Shown here one piece after another: positions 34,800 to 43,484 of a DNA stretch of 64,000 nucleotides. Made by a program: the position numbers and the translations under genes. Each line of letters opens with the position of its first letter. Position 1 is the stretch's first letter. The notes under the pieces were generated by a model. That model did no database searches and was not told the origin of the DNA. It worked only from the letters and a program-made list of their open reading frames with translations. Source of the stretch: CAZJUP01 sp964549275 (GTDB lineage Bacteria > Fidelibacterota > Marinisomatia > Marinisomatales > TCS55); NCBI GenBank assembly GCA_964549275.1, contig CAZJUP010000003.1:1-64000 (forward strand). Direction: 5' to 3'.

Positions 34800-36515
34800 T
34801 TATAATTCGTTTTGTGGTGAAAAATCTTTATCTTTACCGGGCACGCTATATTCATAGGGTCCACGATATACTTCCGGTACGACTTCAAAATTACCATGCC
34901 CCAGTGGAGGTGAAGAGGTTGCTGACCAATCCAAGGTCGTTGCTTTCCATGGATTTGCTTCTCCGGTCTTTTCACTTCGTAAGCTAATAATAAAATTAAT
35001 GATGAATGGAATCTGTGCAACAAAAAGGAGCCAGGCTGATACGGACATCCATTCATTCAAATGTACCACATCTGAAGCGTGGGCATATATATCTCCACCG
35101 TCCCAAAGACGACGGGAAACCCCAGCCAAACCCTGAACAAACATTGGCATAAAAATTCCATTCATAAATATAAATGAAGCCCAAAAATGAATTTTTCCCA
35201 ACGATTCATTCATCTTTTTTCCAGTTAGTTTTGGAAACCAGTAATATATCCCTGCGAACAAAGCAAAAATTGTTCCCGGCGCAACCACATAATGAAAATG
35301 GCCTATGACATAATAGGTATCATGGAGATGTATATCAGAGGCCGCTAAACCTAACGGAAGTCCTGTAAGTCCTCCAATTCCAAACATGGGTAGAAATCCC
35401 AAGGCAAAAAGCATGGGGGTATTAAATCGGATTGAACCACCCCACAAAGAAATGAACAAGGCGGTCAAAATCACAACAGAAGGAATGGAAATAATCATGG
35501 TTGTTGTCTGGAAAAAAGCACTGATTGTTGTTCCCATTCCTGTCATATACATGTGATGTGCCCATACTAAAAAAGACATGAATGCTAAAAAGATTGCAGA
35601 ATATACCACGGGTTTATACCCCCATAAGGGCTTCCGTGTATTATTAGCAACAACATCACAAACAATCCCGAAGGCAGGAAGAATTAATACATAAACTTCC
35701 GGGTGAGCCAAAAACCAAAATAAATGCTGCCAAAGCAAAGGACTGCCTCCTCCGGCATTTGGTAAAACTTCACCTGAAACAACTAATCCACTCGGCATAA
35801 AAAAACTTGTTCCAGCCAAACGATCCATTAATTGTAATACGCCGGCTGCTTCCAATGGGGGAAAAGCCAACAACAAAATGAATGCGGTTATAAACTGAGT
35901 CCAAGTAAATATAGGTAATTTCATCCAAGTCATTCCTTTTGTCCGAAGTTGAATGACAGTCACTAATATATTAATGGATCCCAATAACGATGAGGTAATT
36001 AGCAGTACCATCCCTAAAAGCCATACGGTCTGCCCCATGGTGGCTACATTGGCTAATGGCGGATAAGAAGTCCACCCGGAGTTTGCAGCACCGCCTGGAA
36101 CAAAAAATCCGATAGCCATGACAATGGCTCCCAAGAAATACACCCAAAAACTGGACATATTCAATTTGGGAAAAGCCATATCAATAGCTCCAATTTGTAG
36201 CGGTACGATATAATTGCCAAAAGCTCCAAATGCCAGGGGTACTACACCTAAGAAGATCATAATTGTCCCGTGCATCGCTCCAAGTGAATTATAAACTTCT
36301 GATGGTAAGATCCCTCCTTCACCAAGCAAGCCTCCAATAAAAGGAACTGGTGTTTCTGGATAGGCCAGTTGCCACCGCATTATCATCATTAGTACAAATC
36401 CAAACAGGAGCCAAAACAATGAAGTTATTCCATATTGGATACCAATGACTTTGTGATCGGTTGAAAATATATATTTACGCCAAAAGCTTTCTTCGTGTAG
36501 GGTCTCGTTGCTAAT
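34800..36515 (-). CDS. Cytochrome c oxidase subunit I (oxidase B), probable ATT start
   Basis: About 571 residues. From TTG at 36419 the protein would lack the conserved N-terminal helix lead-in. The frame extends upstream and encodes SFWRKYIFSTDHKVIGIQYG, essential in subunit I, but it holds no ATG, GTG or TTG between an in-frame TAG and that block. ATT at 36515-36513 lies 5 bases after a perfect AGGAGG (36526-36521), so ATT is the likely start. Catalytic features are HPEVYVLILPAFG, WAHHMYMTGM and HDTYYVIGHFHYVVAP. It is the first gene of the oxidase B operon. Confidence 0.9.
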   Translation of the reverse strand: MSNETLHEESFWRKYIFSTDHKVIGIQYGITSLFWLLFGFVLMMIMRWQLAYPETPVPFIGGLLGEGGILPSEVYNSLGAMHGTIMIFLGVVPLAFGAFGNYIVPLQIGAIDMAFPKLNMSSFWVYFLGAIVMAIGFFVPGGAANSGWTSYPPLANVATMGQTVWLLGMVLLITSSLLGSINILVTVIQLRTKGMTWMKLPIFTWTQFITAFILLLAFPPLEAAGVLQLMDRLAGTSFFMPSGLVVSGEVLPNAGGGSPLLWQHLFWFLAHPEVYVLILPAFGIVCDVVANNTRKPLWGYKPVVYSAIFLAFMSFLVWAHHMYMTGMGTTISAFFQTTTMIISIPSVVILTALFISLWGGSIRFNTPMLFALGFLPMFGIGGLTGLPLGLAASDIHLHDTYYVIGHFHYVVAPGTIFALFAGIYYWFPKLTGKKMNESLGKIHFWASFIFMNGIFMPMFVQGLAGVSRRLWDGGDIYAHASDVVHLNEWMSVSAWLLFVAQIPFIINFIISLRSEKTGEANPWKATTLDWSATSSPPLGHGNFEVVPEVYRGPYEYSVPGKDKDFSPQNEL

Positions 36516-36773
36516 GACGACCTCCTTTTCTTTCTATCATTAATATATAGTTGCGGGAATCCCGCTGAACCAAAATAAAGGGGAAGAGTCCAATCATCCC
36601 GCTAAAACTGAAGGCAATTATACACTACTTTTTTCGCTTATACAATGTGCTTATTCGAGGATAAATGTGTCTTTTATTCCAATAGTATCCATCCTTGCAT
36701 GAGCAGGGTTTGGATATATAAATTCGCCGGCGAGAAATCCTCAAATATTCTTAAAAACCAATTAGGAGAAACA
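36516..36773. promoter_or_regulatory. Divergent regulatory region of oxidase B and cupredoxin genes
   Basis: 258 bases. It holds the inverted repeat GCGGGA-A-TCCCGC at 36553-36565, with TCCCGCT repeated at about 36597-36603. A 9-codon leader frame on the minus strand (36540-36512) ends across the ATT start of subunit I. No FNR-type box was found here. Confidence 0.4.
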
Positions 36774-37493
36774 ATGAAATTTTACCGACTCATTAAGGGA
36801 ATAATTCTGTCATTTGCATTATTGCCTCTGGCCTTATCAGCGGGAGATATAGTTGGAAATGTGAAATACGATGGGAAAGTCCCAAAGGCCAAAAGACTAA
36901 GAATGGATGCGGATCCCGTTTGCTCCGCTTCTCATCAAGAAACAGCATATTCCGAATCCTTTGTGGTGGATACCAATGGTAATCTTGCAAATGTTATTGT
37001 TTATTTAAAAGATGTAGCCTATAACGGCGCCCCACCAAAAGAAGCGGCAATTCTAGACCAAAATGGCTGTATCTATAGCCCTCATGTTTTAGCAGTGATG
37101 GCAGGGCAAAAGATTAAAATCTTAAATAGCGACGCAACGATGCATAACATTCACGGACTCCCCAAAGTAAATAAAGAATTCAATTTTGGTATGCCAAAAA
37201 CTTTAAAGGAAAAAACAATCACTTTTGATAAACCAGAAAATGTCTTTGTCATTAAATGTGATGTCCACCCCTGGATGAAAAGCTATACACAAGTCTTTTC
37301 CCATCCATATTTCGCCGTTACCGGCGCGGATGGATCATTCAAAATTTCAGATGTTCCAGCAGGAACCTACGAATTGATCGCCTGGCAGGAAAAATTCGGT
37401 GCAAAACGTACTTTAAGCCAAAAAGTAACAGTAGGGGATGGCAAGTCCTCTGCAAACTTCACTTTTAAACGACCTAAAAAGAAGAAAAAATAA
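36774..37493 (+). CDS. Exported cupredoxin-like protein with C-terminal carboxypeptidase-regulatory-like domain
   Basis: 239 residues from ATG at 36774, which has GGAG eight bases upstream (the frame opens at 36645). A signal peptide ends at about residue 23 (ALSAGD). A cupredoxin-like domain follows, with candidate type 1 copper ligands His124 or His127, Cys162, His165 and Met168 (KCDVHPWM). From about 178 a carboxypeptidase-regulatory-like sandwich is seen (GSFKISDVPAGTYELIAW), then a Lys-rich tail. It may shuttle electrons in the periplasm between the bc complex and an oxidase. It lies between those clusters, but on the opposite strand. Confidence 0.82.
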   Translation: MKFYRLIKGIILSFALLPLALSAGDIVGNVKYDGKVPKAKRLRMDADPVCSASHQETAYSESFVVDTNGNLANVIVYLKDVAYNGAPPKEAAILDQNGCIYSPHVLAVMAGQKIKILNSDATMHNIHGLPKVNKEFNFGMPKTLKEKTITFDKPENVFVIKCDVHPWMKSYTQVFSHPYFAVTGADGSFKISDVPAGTYELIAWQEKFGAKRTLSQKVTVGDGKSSANFTFKRPKKKKK

Positions 37494-37523
37494 CTCAAAT
37501 ATATAATTATCTATTTTTCTAAT

Positions 37524-37552
37524 AAAAAAGCCCCGGTATCGGGGCTTTTTTA
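37524..37552. terminator. Bidirectional rho-independent terminator
   Basis: AAAAAAGCCCCG and CGGGGCTTTTTT pair around GTAT. It lies between the convergent cupredoxin and Cys/Lys-rich genes. Confidence 0.92.
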
Positions 37553-37570
37553 TTAGATTGAATTCAGACC

Positions 37571-37852
37571 TTATACTTTCTTATTTGCGCAACAGTCTTT
37601 TTTCTTTTCTGATGATTTACAGGATGTGTTCACCTTTTTCTTTTTACAGCAGTCCTTTTGAGCTGCAGTATTTTTTTCTTTGCAGTCTGAGCGTTTTTCT
37701 TTTTTACACGATTTTTCGGCTTCCTGATTGCAAACTTTTTTTGATTCTTTTTTGCAATTGGTTTTATCGGCTGAATTGGTCAAACCATAGGCTGTTCCCA
37801 TTAATCCTACAAACAATGATCCTGTAATTAAGATGGTTTTTAGTGACTTCAT
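37571..37852 (-). CDS. Exported Cys/Lys-rich protein
   Basis: 93 residues from ATG at 37852, preceded by GGAGG (the frame opens at 37891). A signal peptide ends at about residue 23 (GTAYG). The mature part is almost only Lys, Cys, Glu, Asp, Ser and Asn, with nine Cys, two as CC pairs (DCCKKKK and DCCANKK), in loose repeats of x-C-K-K. This recalls metallothionein-like or copper-storage peptides, but no family was recognised. It is the last gene after the octaheme cytochrome. An operator-like TAAGAGTTTATT lies just upstream. Confidence 0.6.
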   Translation of the reverse strand: MKSLKTILITGSLFVGLMGTAYGLTNSADKTNCKKESKKVCNQEAEKSCKKEKRSDCKEKNTAAQKDCCKKKKVNTSCKSSEKKKDCCANKKV

Positions 37853-37920
37853 TTGTCCTCCGCTTTCTTTAGTTAAGAGTTTATTATTCAATTATTTAGT
37901 AAGCCGGAAATACATGAAGA

Positions 37921-40900
37921 TTACCAATCTTCATCTCCCCAATCTTCTTCCTCATCATCTTCTATGATAAATCCATAACCTTCTGTAGCCAAATGTGTTT
38001 TTACGATTTTTGAAACATCATTTGGTCCTTTGATTCCCCAAATGTAGTCCCGCAGAGCTTCTAACATCTTTTCACTGTCAGAATGTAGTGATGCCACATC
38101 TTTACCCCATGTTTTCTTTACATCATCCAGAGGTTCTTCTACAGGCAGGTAGGGTGCTGGCATTTTTGTTCCCGGCATTATTTCTTGAGGATTCCTCAAC
38201 CAATCTACAACCCACTCTGGACGTAATCTTTCTTTACTCATGGATAAGTTTGGCGCCCACGTTAGAGCAGCTTGTTTTGGTTTTTTAGTTCCATAAAAGT
38301 GACAATTCTGACAGGCACCTAAATCTTGAATTACATCACCAGCCCTATACATTGAAGAATTCTTATTAATTTTATGCGGATTTTCATAAGCCAGCATTTG
38401 ATTATCTTTATACTGAAAATATTTAATTATTTTGTTCCAGTCATCATCCGATATCATATTAAAGCTTGGCATTCTTGCCTGAATATTCGGACGTATCATA
38501 ATGGGGTCTTTGAAAAAATTAAACAACCACTCCGGTTGAGCCTTTTTTCCTTCTGTGTCCAACATAGGTGGAGCAAAACTTGATACAAGGCTGGCGTCCT
38601 CTGCAGATGATTGCCCTCCAATTTCCCCTAACCATTCTCCAACTGTTGGTTTAATTGCACCCCCATCTCCATCAATGAGGTGACACCCCTTACAGTTATA
38701 AGTTTGGATCAGCCGCTCACCTTCTTCTACCACGAGGTTTCGTGTGGTTCGAGCAGGAAGTTTTGCTTCAGGGATTTCATCATCGACCCATCCCATGATA
38801 ACAGTTACGATGGCGTCTAATTCTTTTTCATTTAATCCAAAATGAGGCATCCGAGCTTTTTCCAACGGCCGTTTTACTTTCATTTCATAACCCCCGTCTC
38901 CCTGGGGAATCATATCATAAATTCGGGGATTATCAAGTTTTAAATTAAACCAATCCCACTTGGTATGGCTGATTTCATCATGCATATACCCAAAATCTAA
39001 TTTAGATATAAGCTTGCTTCCCTCGTAAGTCAAAGGTGTACCAATGGGTTTTGCCTCTTCAAACCCCCCAATATCATGACATCCAAAACACCCATAATGC
39101 CGAATCAACTTTTCTCCAGCAAAATTCAATTTTCCTTTTAAATCCATTTTAGAGATTTTATCCTCAACTTCTTCTTTCCTCATGGTTTGCTCCAAAAAGG
39201 AAATAACAATTTTATCCAATTCATTCTTGTCTACACTTGGAACAGTGAGTTGGTCGAAGACATTATTTTTTGTTGATACGAGATAGGATGATATATCTGC
39301 GGCTTCTTTTTTGGTGAGCCTGAGATTGGGCATTTTGGAATCAATATGATACCCTTGAGGATTTCGAATCCAATTGTAAACCCATTGTTTAGATGTTTTA
39401 GACCCTAAATAAATCAGGTTTGGGCCTTGTTGACGCCTCATGGTATTAAAACTTGGCTCCCAATCTCCATTGGGATCCTCTTCTACACGATGACACCCTT
39501 TACATCCGAGTGAATTTACGAGCATGCGCCCATTTTCAATGTCTCCCGACTTGTAAGGATTGTCCATTTTATAGGGCTCACTTTGGTTAAACAAAAAGTT
39601 CACCATTGCCAGAATTTCCTGATTTGTCCTTTTTATTGAAACTTCATCATTTGTGTTAGGTTGCTCAAAAAAGTGAGGCATCCATGTATCATGACGAAAA
39701 TCCCGAGGTTTATTTATCCATTTATAGGCAAATGATTTTGATAGTTTGGAAGCAATTTTACGCAATCCAGGACCAGGTTTTGGTGTGTCTTCCCATCGAT
39801 TGATTTGATGACATCCAAAACACCCTCCCTTTTCGACTATCGCCAATCCCAAGCTGAGTTGGGGCGCCTCTTTTACCGGCATTGTACCACTATGGCATTT
39901 GTAGCAGGATGCTTCTACATATTTCATGGGCAGCATAGGTTCTCCCCAGTGATGGAGGGGCTCCCAAACCAAATCACTTTCCCATCGATGTGCATCTTCT
40001 TCTGTATTTGGACTATGGGCTGAAGAAATGAAATCTGTTCCTCTGCCTCGGCCTCCATGGCAGCCTGTACATCCATACTCATTTAAGGGATGAGGTGAGC
40101 TCGGACCAATATATAAATCTAAATTAGGATGGGTTGTATAGGGTTGCGGGGCTTCTTCAAATCCCTTAGTATCAATCCCTAAATGACAAGTAATGCATCG
40201 ATCAACCCTGGGCATATCAAGAAAGACCAAATCTTCTTTTAAATCTTTTACAACCGTCTGTTTCACCTCATAATAGGGATCAATAAAATCCAACACTGGT
40301 AAATCGCGAATCACGTTCCCAATTTTATTAAATAAGCTCATTTCTGTTGGATCGGTACTGGACAATTTTCTAACAAGCAAATCCCTTTTTCTGGTCAAAC
40401 TGCCCATTTTATCATTCGCCTGTTTTAAGGATTTTCTGACTGATTTCTGTTTTTCTACTGCTGCGTCAATTATTGCCTGTGTTCTGTCAGATTCCAATTT
40501 ATACGATGCTGTTAATTCTGATAACGCTCTAAGCTTTTCGGTTGCGGCTGCTAAATCCCCATGACCATGCTGAGCTTCTTCATAATTATATTTTGCGACA
40601 TCTAATTCTGCTTTTGCAAACTGGTAGGATTGGTTTCTACCATAATTTTCAGCCTCTAATGTTTTTAATTCTGTAGAGAGAGAATCCATAACCTTTTGGT
40701 TTGACGCAAAAGTATTTTTAGCTATTTCCAACTCGGACTTAATGGATGTGTATTCGGGATGAGATTCGATAGTAGCATTAGCAAGGTTTATATCATTACG
40801 GACTTTTTCGATTTCATAATTTCTAAATTCTTGTTGATACTTTTTCCAGGGGCGTTGATAATCATCAGCAAATACCAATAACCAGGTTGTTGCAAACAAT

Positions 40901-40968
40901 ATGCTGGAAATTGCAAACCATTTATTCAGCTTAAATATATTGTAATGCCGTTCCTGTGGATCAATCAT
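37921..40968 (-). CDS. Membrane-anchored octaheme c-type cytochrome
   Basis: A 1015-residue protein. One N-terminal helix (about 14-34) is followed by a long coiled coil (about 40-210) and then a heme-rich part with eight CxxCH motifs: CITCH, CTGCH, CYKCH, CFGCH, CKGCH, CFGCH, CKGCH and CQNCH. Several units look like mono-heme cytochrome c domains with Met ligands (KMPNLRL, RMPSFNM, KMPAPYL). It occupies the place of cytochrome c1 beside a split cytochrome b and a Rieske protein. It likely takes electrons from the Rieske centre and passes them to oxidase subunit II. It ends DEEEDWGDEDW, matching the tail of oxidase B subunit II. Confidence 0.9.
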   Translation of the reverse strand: MIDPQERHYNIFKLNKWFAISSILFATTWLLVFADDYQRPWKKYQQEFRNYEIEKVRNDINLANATIESHPEYTSIKSELEIAKNTFASNQKVMDSLSTELKTLEAENYGRNQSYQFAKAELDVAKYNYEEAQHGHGDLAAATEKLRALSELTASYKLESDRTQAIIDAAVEKQKSVRKSLKQANDKMGSLTRKRDLLVRKLSSTDPTEMSLFNKIGNVIRDLPVLDFIDPYYEVKQTVVKDLKEDLVFLDMPRVDRCITCHLGIDTKGFEEAPQPYTTHPNLDLYIGPSSPHPLNEYGCTGCHGGRGRGTDFISSAHSPNTEEDAHRWESDLVWEPLHHWGEPMLPMKYVEASCYKCHSGTMPVKEAPQLSLGLAIVEKGGCFGCHQINRWEDTPKPGPGLRKIASKLSKSFAYKWINKPRDFRHDTWMPHFFEQPNTNDEVSIKRTNQEILAMVNFLFNQSEPYKMDNPYKSGDIENGRMLVNSLGCKGCHRVEEDPNGDWEPSFNTMRRQQGPNLIYLGSKTSKQWVYNWIRNPQGYHIDSKMPNLRLTKKEAADISSYLVSTKNNVFDQLTVPSVDKNELDKIVISFLEQTMRKEEVEDKISKMDLKGKLNFAGEKLIRHYGCFGCHDIGGFEEAKPIGTPLTYEGSKLISKLDFGYMHDEISHTKWDWFNLKLDNPRIYDMIPQGDGGYEMKVKRPLEKARMPHFGLNEKELDAIVTVIMGWVDDEIPEAKLPARTTRNLVVEEGERLIQTYNCKGCHLIDGDGGAIKPTVGEWLGEIGGQSSAEDASLVSSFAPPMLDTEGKKAQPEWLFNFFKDPIMIRPNIQARMPSFNMISDDDWNKIIKYFQYKDNQMLAYENPHKINKNSSMYRAGDVIQDLGACQNCHFYGTKKPKQAALTWAPNLSMSKERLRPEWVVDWLRNPQEIMPGTKMPAPYLPVEEPLDDVKKTWGKDVASLHSDSEKMLEALRDYIWGIKGPNDVSKIVKTHLATEGYGFIIEDDEEEDWGDEDW

Positions 40969-40980
40969 GTGTCATTTACC

Positions 40981-42099
40981 TTAAAAGTTGAAAAAATATT
41001 CCGGGATTGCGATGATATATTTCAGATTAAATATCCATCGTAGATACATTTTTATGGGCAAAGTAAGAGCGATGAGGATTAAAACAATAAAAAGAGAATA
41101 ACTAAAAGACCCTAATTTATCAAAAAGTCTTTTCAAAACTGTTTTAGCTAAAAGAGGGGGTAAGACGAGAAAATATCCCAATAAGGATATGATACCCCAC
41201 ATCTCTCGAATAAGAATATTCTTTGGCATTCCAGTTTCCAGCCATTTAATATAAACTATTTCACTCAAGTTAATATTGGTTAATGCTTCTATTTTATGTA
41301 TATCCCAATATTCGAACGGACCAAAAAAGTTCCAGTTTGGTCCCCGCAAAACTGTACCAATGATAATTAGCATATTCCATAAAACCAACCAGCCGAACAT
41401 AAACAATGCAATAGCCAGTTTCCGGTTTTTATAACTATAAAATCCTGCCCCTTCCGGGTTTCGATCAATGTATGGGATTGCAATTAGTCCAACAATAATT
41501 AAACTGGGCAGTACAACGCCTGCCATCCAAGGATCAAAATATACCAACATTTCTTGGAGACCCAAAAAATACCAGGGCGCCTTTGCAGGATTAGGAGATT
41601 CCGCAGGGTTTGCCGCCTCTTCGAGAGGAGCAGGAAGTCCAATGGACCAGACCAGCAAAAAGGCAGACATGAGGATGATTGAAATAAGTTCAATATAAAC
41701 CAAGTCAGGCCAAACCAAAACTTTGTCATGAGGCGCTGCATGGTATTCATCCACTTTTTCACCTGCATCCATCAAAGCATCATTTTTATAAGCTTGGCTC
41801 ATAGACAACCATGTAAAAAAGAAAACCATAAATATCAGACCCGTAATCGGCACATTGTCTGGTTTTAGCATAATGGATCTAAAATTCATATCCGTAAGAC
41901 CAAAAATAAAAAAGCCAACCATTAGTATTGTAATGATATAAAAGGCTTTTTTAGACCATAACCCATACAGCTTTAATTTACGGTTCCATTTGTCAAACCA
42001 ATCTGTAGGTGGAAAAATAAAAAAGAAGACCAATACCGTAAAGGTGAATAAAATCGTCGGACTGGCTATGGCATTAATGAAATGTTTAAACGCTTCCAT
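40981..42099 (-). CDS. Cytochrome b C-terminal subunit (subunit IV-like, extended)
   Basis: A 372-residue inner-membrane protein, more than twice the length of plant-type subunit IV. An N-terminal part with two or three helices precedes the cytochrome b C-terminal domain, where the quinol-site motif appears as KAPWYFLGLQEML, that is APWY instead of PEWY. Helices continue to the end. It forms the second half of cytochrome b with the gene upstream, 3 bases away, and is followed by the octaheme cytochrome. Confidence 0.88.
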   Translation of the reverse strand: MEAFKHFINAIASPTILFTFTVLVFFFIFPPTDWFDKWNRKLKLYGLWSKKAFYIITILMVGFFIFGLTDMNFRSIMLKPDNVPITGLIFMVFFFTWLSMSQAYKNDALMDAGEKVDEYHAAPHDKVLVWPDLVYIELISIILMSAFLLVWSIGLPAPLEEAANPAESPNPAKAPWYFLGLQEMLVYFDPWMAGVVLPSLIIVGLIAIPYIDRNPEGAGFYSYKNRKLAIALFMFGWLVLWNMLIIIGTVLRGPNWNFFGPFEYWDIHKIEALTNINLSEIVYIKWLETGMPKNILIREMWGIISLLGYFLVLPPLLAKTVLKRLFDKLGSFSYSLFIVLILIALTLPIKMYLRWIFNLKYIIAIPEYFFNF

Positions 42100-42102
42100 A
42101 GG

Positions 42103-42891
42103 TTACACCGGAGTTGAAATTCCGCCATCCTTCCGGATCCGCCAAAAATGAACAGCCATAAATATCATAATGATAAAGGGTAATCCAATACAATGCAATA
42201 CATAGAATCTCAACAAGGTGGCCTCACCCATAAATCGCCCTCCTATCAGAGCAAATCGAACATCACTTCCCATAGTTACAAAATTTATATCTCCTATGGC
42301 GAGCATGGCCGCACCTGGGCCTTCATGACCTAGAAAAGGGGTCGCCCTGGCCATATTTGAGCCCACAGTAATAGCCCAAATAGCCAACTGGTCCCATGGA
42401 AGCAAATACCCGGTAAAACTGAGTAAAAGAGTTAAGAGCAACAGAACAACACCAATAGCCCAGTTAAACTCTCTGGGCGGCTTATACGATCCGGTCATAA
42501 ACACTCGAAACATATGAAGCCACACGGTTATCACCATTGCATGTGCTCCCCATCTGTGAATTTCCCTCATGATTCCAAAGGGGACCTGTTCGCTCAAATC
42601 AATGATATCTGTATAAGCATATTCAATAGTGGGCCTATAATAGAACATGAGGAGAATTCCTGATATGGTTAAAACAAGGAAAATAAAAAATGACAATCCG
42701 CCCATGCACCATGTAAACTTTAACTTTACTGCATGCTTGGGTAACCGAACCGGATGTAAATGTAAAAATACACTATTGAGGACTGCCATCATTCTCTGGC
42801 GACGGCTTCTGGGAACGCCACCACCACGGAATATGGACCTCCATATTTGTGAGTTGCCAGCCCGTTCTAATAAACTCTTCTTCTCTGCCAT
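42103..42891 (-). CDS. Cytochrome b N-terminal subunit (b6-like)
   Basis: A 262-residue four-helix protein that binds two b hemes. The ligand helices are visible: REIHRWGAHAMVITVWLHMF and RFYVLHCIGLPFIIMIFMAVHFW, each with two His. GYLLPWDQLAIWA is the conserved quinol-site region. With the Rieske protein and the extended subunit IV it forms the quinol-oxidising core. It begins 9 bases after the Rieske gene. Confidence 0.93.
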   Translation of the reverse strand: MAEKKSLLERAGNSQIWRSIFRGGGVPRSRRQRMMAVLNSVFLHLHPVRLPKHAVKLKFTWCMGGLSFFIFLVLTISGILLMFYYRPTIEYAYTDIIDLSEQVPFGIMREIHRWGAHAMVITVWLHMFRVFMTGSYKPPREFNWAIGVVLLLLTLLLSFTGYLLPWDQLAIWAITVGSNMARATPFLGHEGPGAAMLAIGDINFVTMGSDVRFALIGGRFMGEATLLRFYVLHCIGLPFIIMIFMAVHFWRIRKDGGISTPV

Positions 42892-42900
42892 AGGTTACTC

Positions 42901-43473
42901 TTATACTTTTAGGAATGCCTCAGGGTCACCCCATTGACCTTTTTCCTGTTGATATTTTTTTGTTTTATCTACAATAATTTGTCCATCATCTGCCAGGGAG
43001 ATGCGATAGCGTTCTAAGGGCCGTGGAGCAGGACCTTCAAAATTTATTCCTGTAAATCTGAATCCGCTTCCGTGGCACGGACATTTAAATTTTCGCTCAG
43101 ATGATAACCAGTTAGGGGTACATCCCAAATGGGTGCAGACAGTGGAAAGGGCATAAATTCCGTCATCATTTCTCACAATCCATACCCCATATTTTGCTTT
43201 CCATCTGACATCAACTTCCCCCTTTTGATAATCTTCTGGAAATCCCGCTCTAAAAGTTTGAACTGGTTCAAAAAGTACATTTGGGAAGAAATATCGCAAC
43301 ATCATGGTAAAGAATCCCCCGGTTGCAGCCACAAAGGCCACCCACCCTAAGGTAAGCCAAGAGAAAAACGAACGCCGAGTTACCTCCCCATCAATATTTG
43401 CTTTCCCCAATGCAGCAGGCGGTCGAGCACCCGGGGTTTTTATGACGGTACTTTTTCCCTTCACTTTTGCCAT
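42901..43473 (-). CDS. Rieske iron-sulfur protein
   Basis: A 190-residue protein. A Tat-like motif (TRRSFFSW) precedes one helix (about 40-60), so the protein is probably a Tat-exported anchor. The 2Fe-2S site has CTHLGC at 113-118 and CPCHG at 131-135, with Cys113, His115, Cys131 and His134 as ligands and Cys118/Cys133 as the disulfide. It accepts an electron from quinol in the bc complex. Confidence 0.95.
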   Translation of the reverse strand: MAKVKGKSTVIKTPGARPPAALGKANIDGEVTRRSFFSWLTLGWVAFVAATGGFFTMMLRYFFPNVLFEPVQTFRAGFPEDYQKGEVDVRWKAKYGVWIVRNDDGIYALSTVCTHLGCTPNWLSSERKFKCPCHGSGFRFTGINFEGPAPRPLERYRISLADDGQIIVDKTKKYQQEKGQWGDPEAFLKV

Positions 43474-43484
43474 ATTAACAAGTC

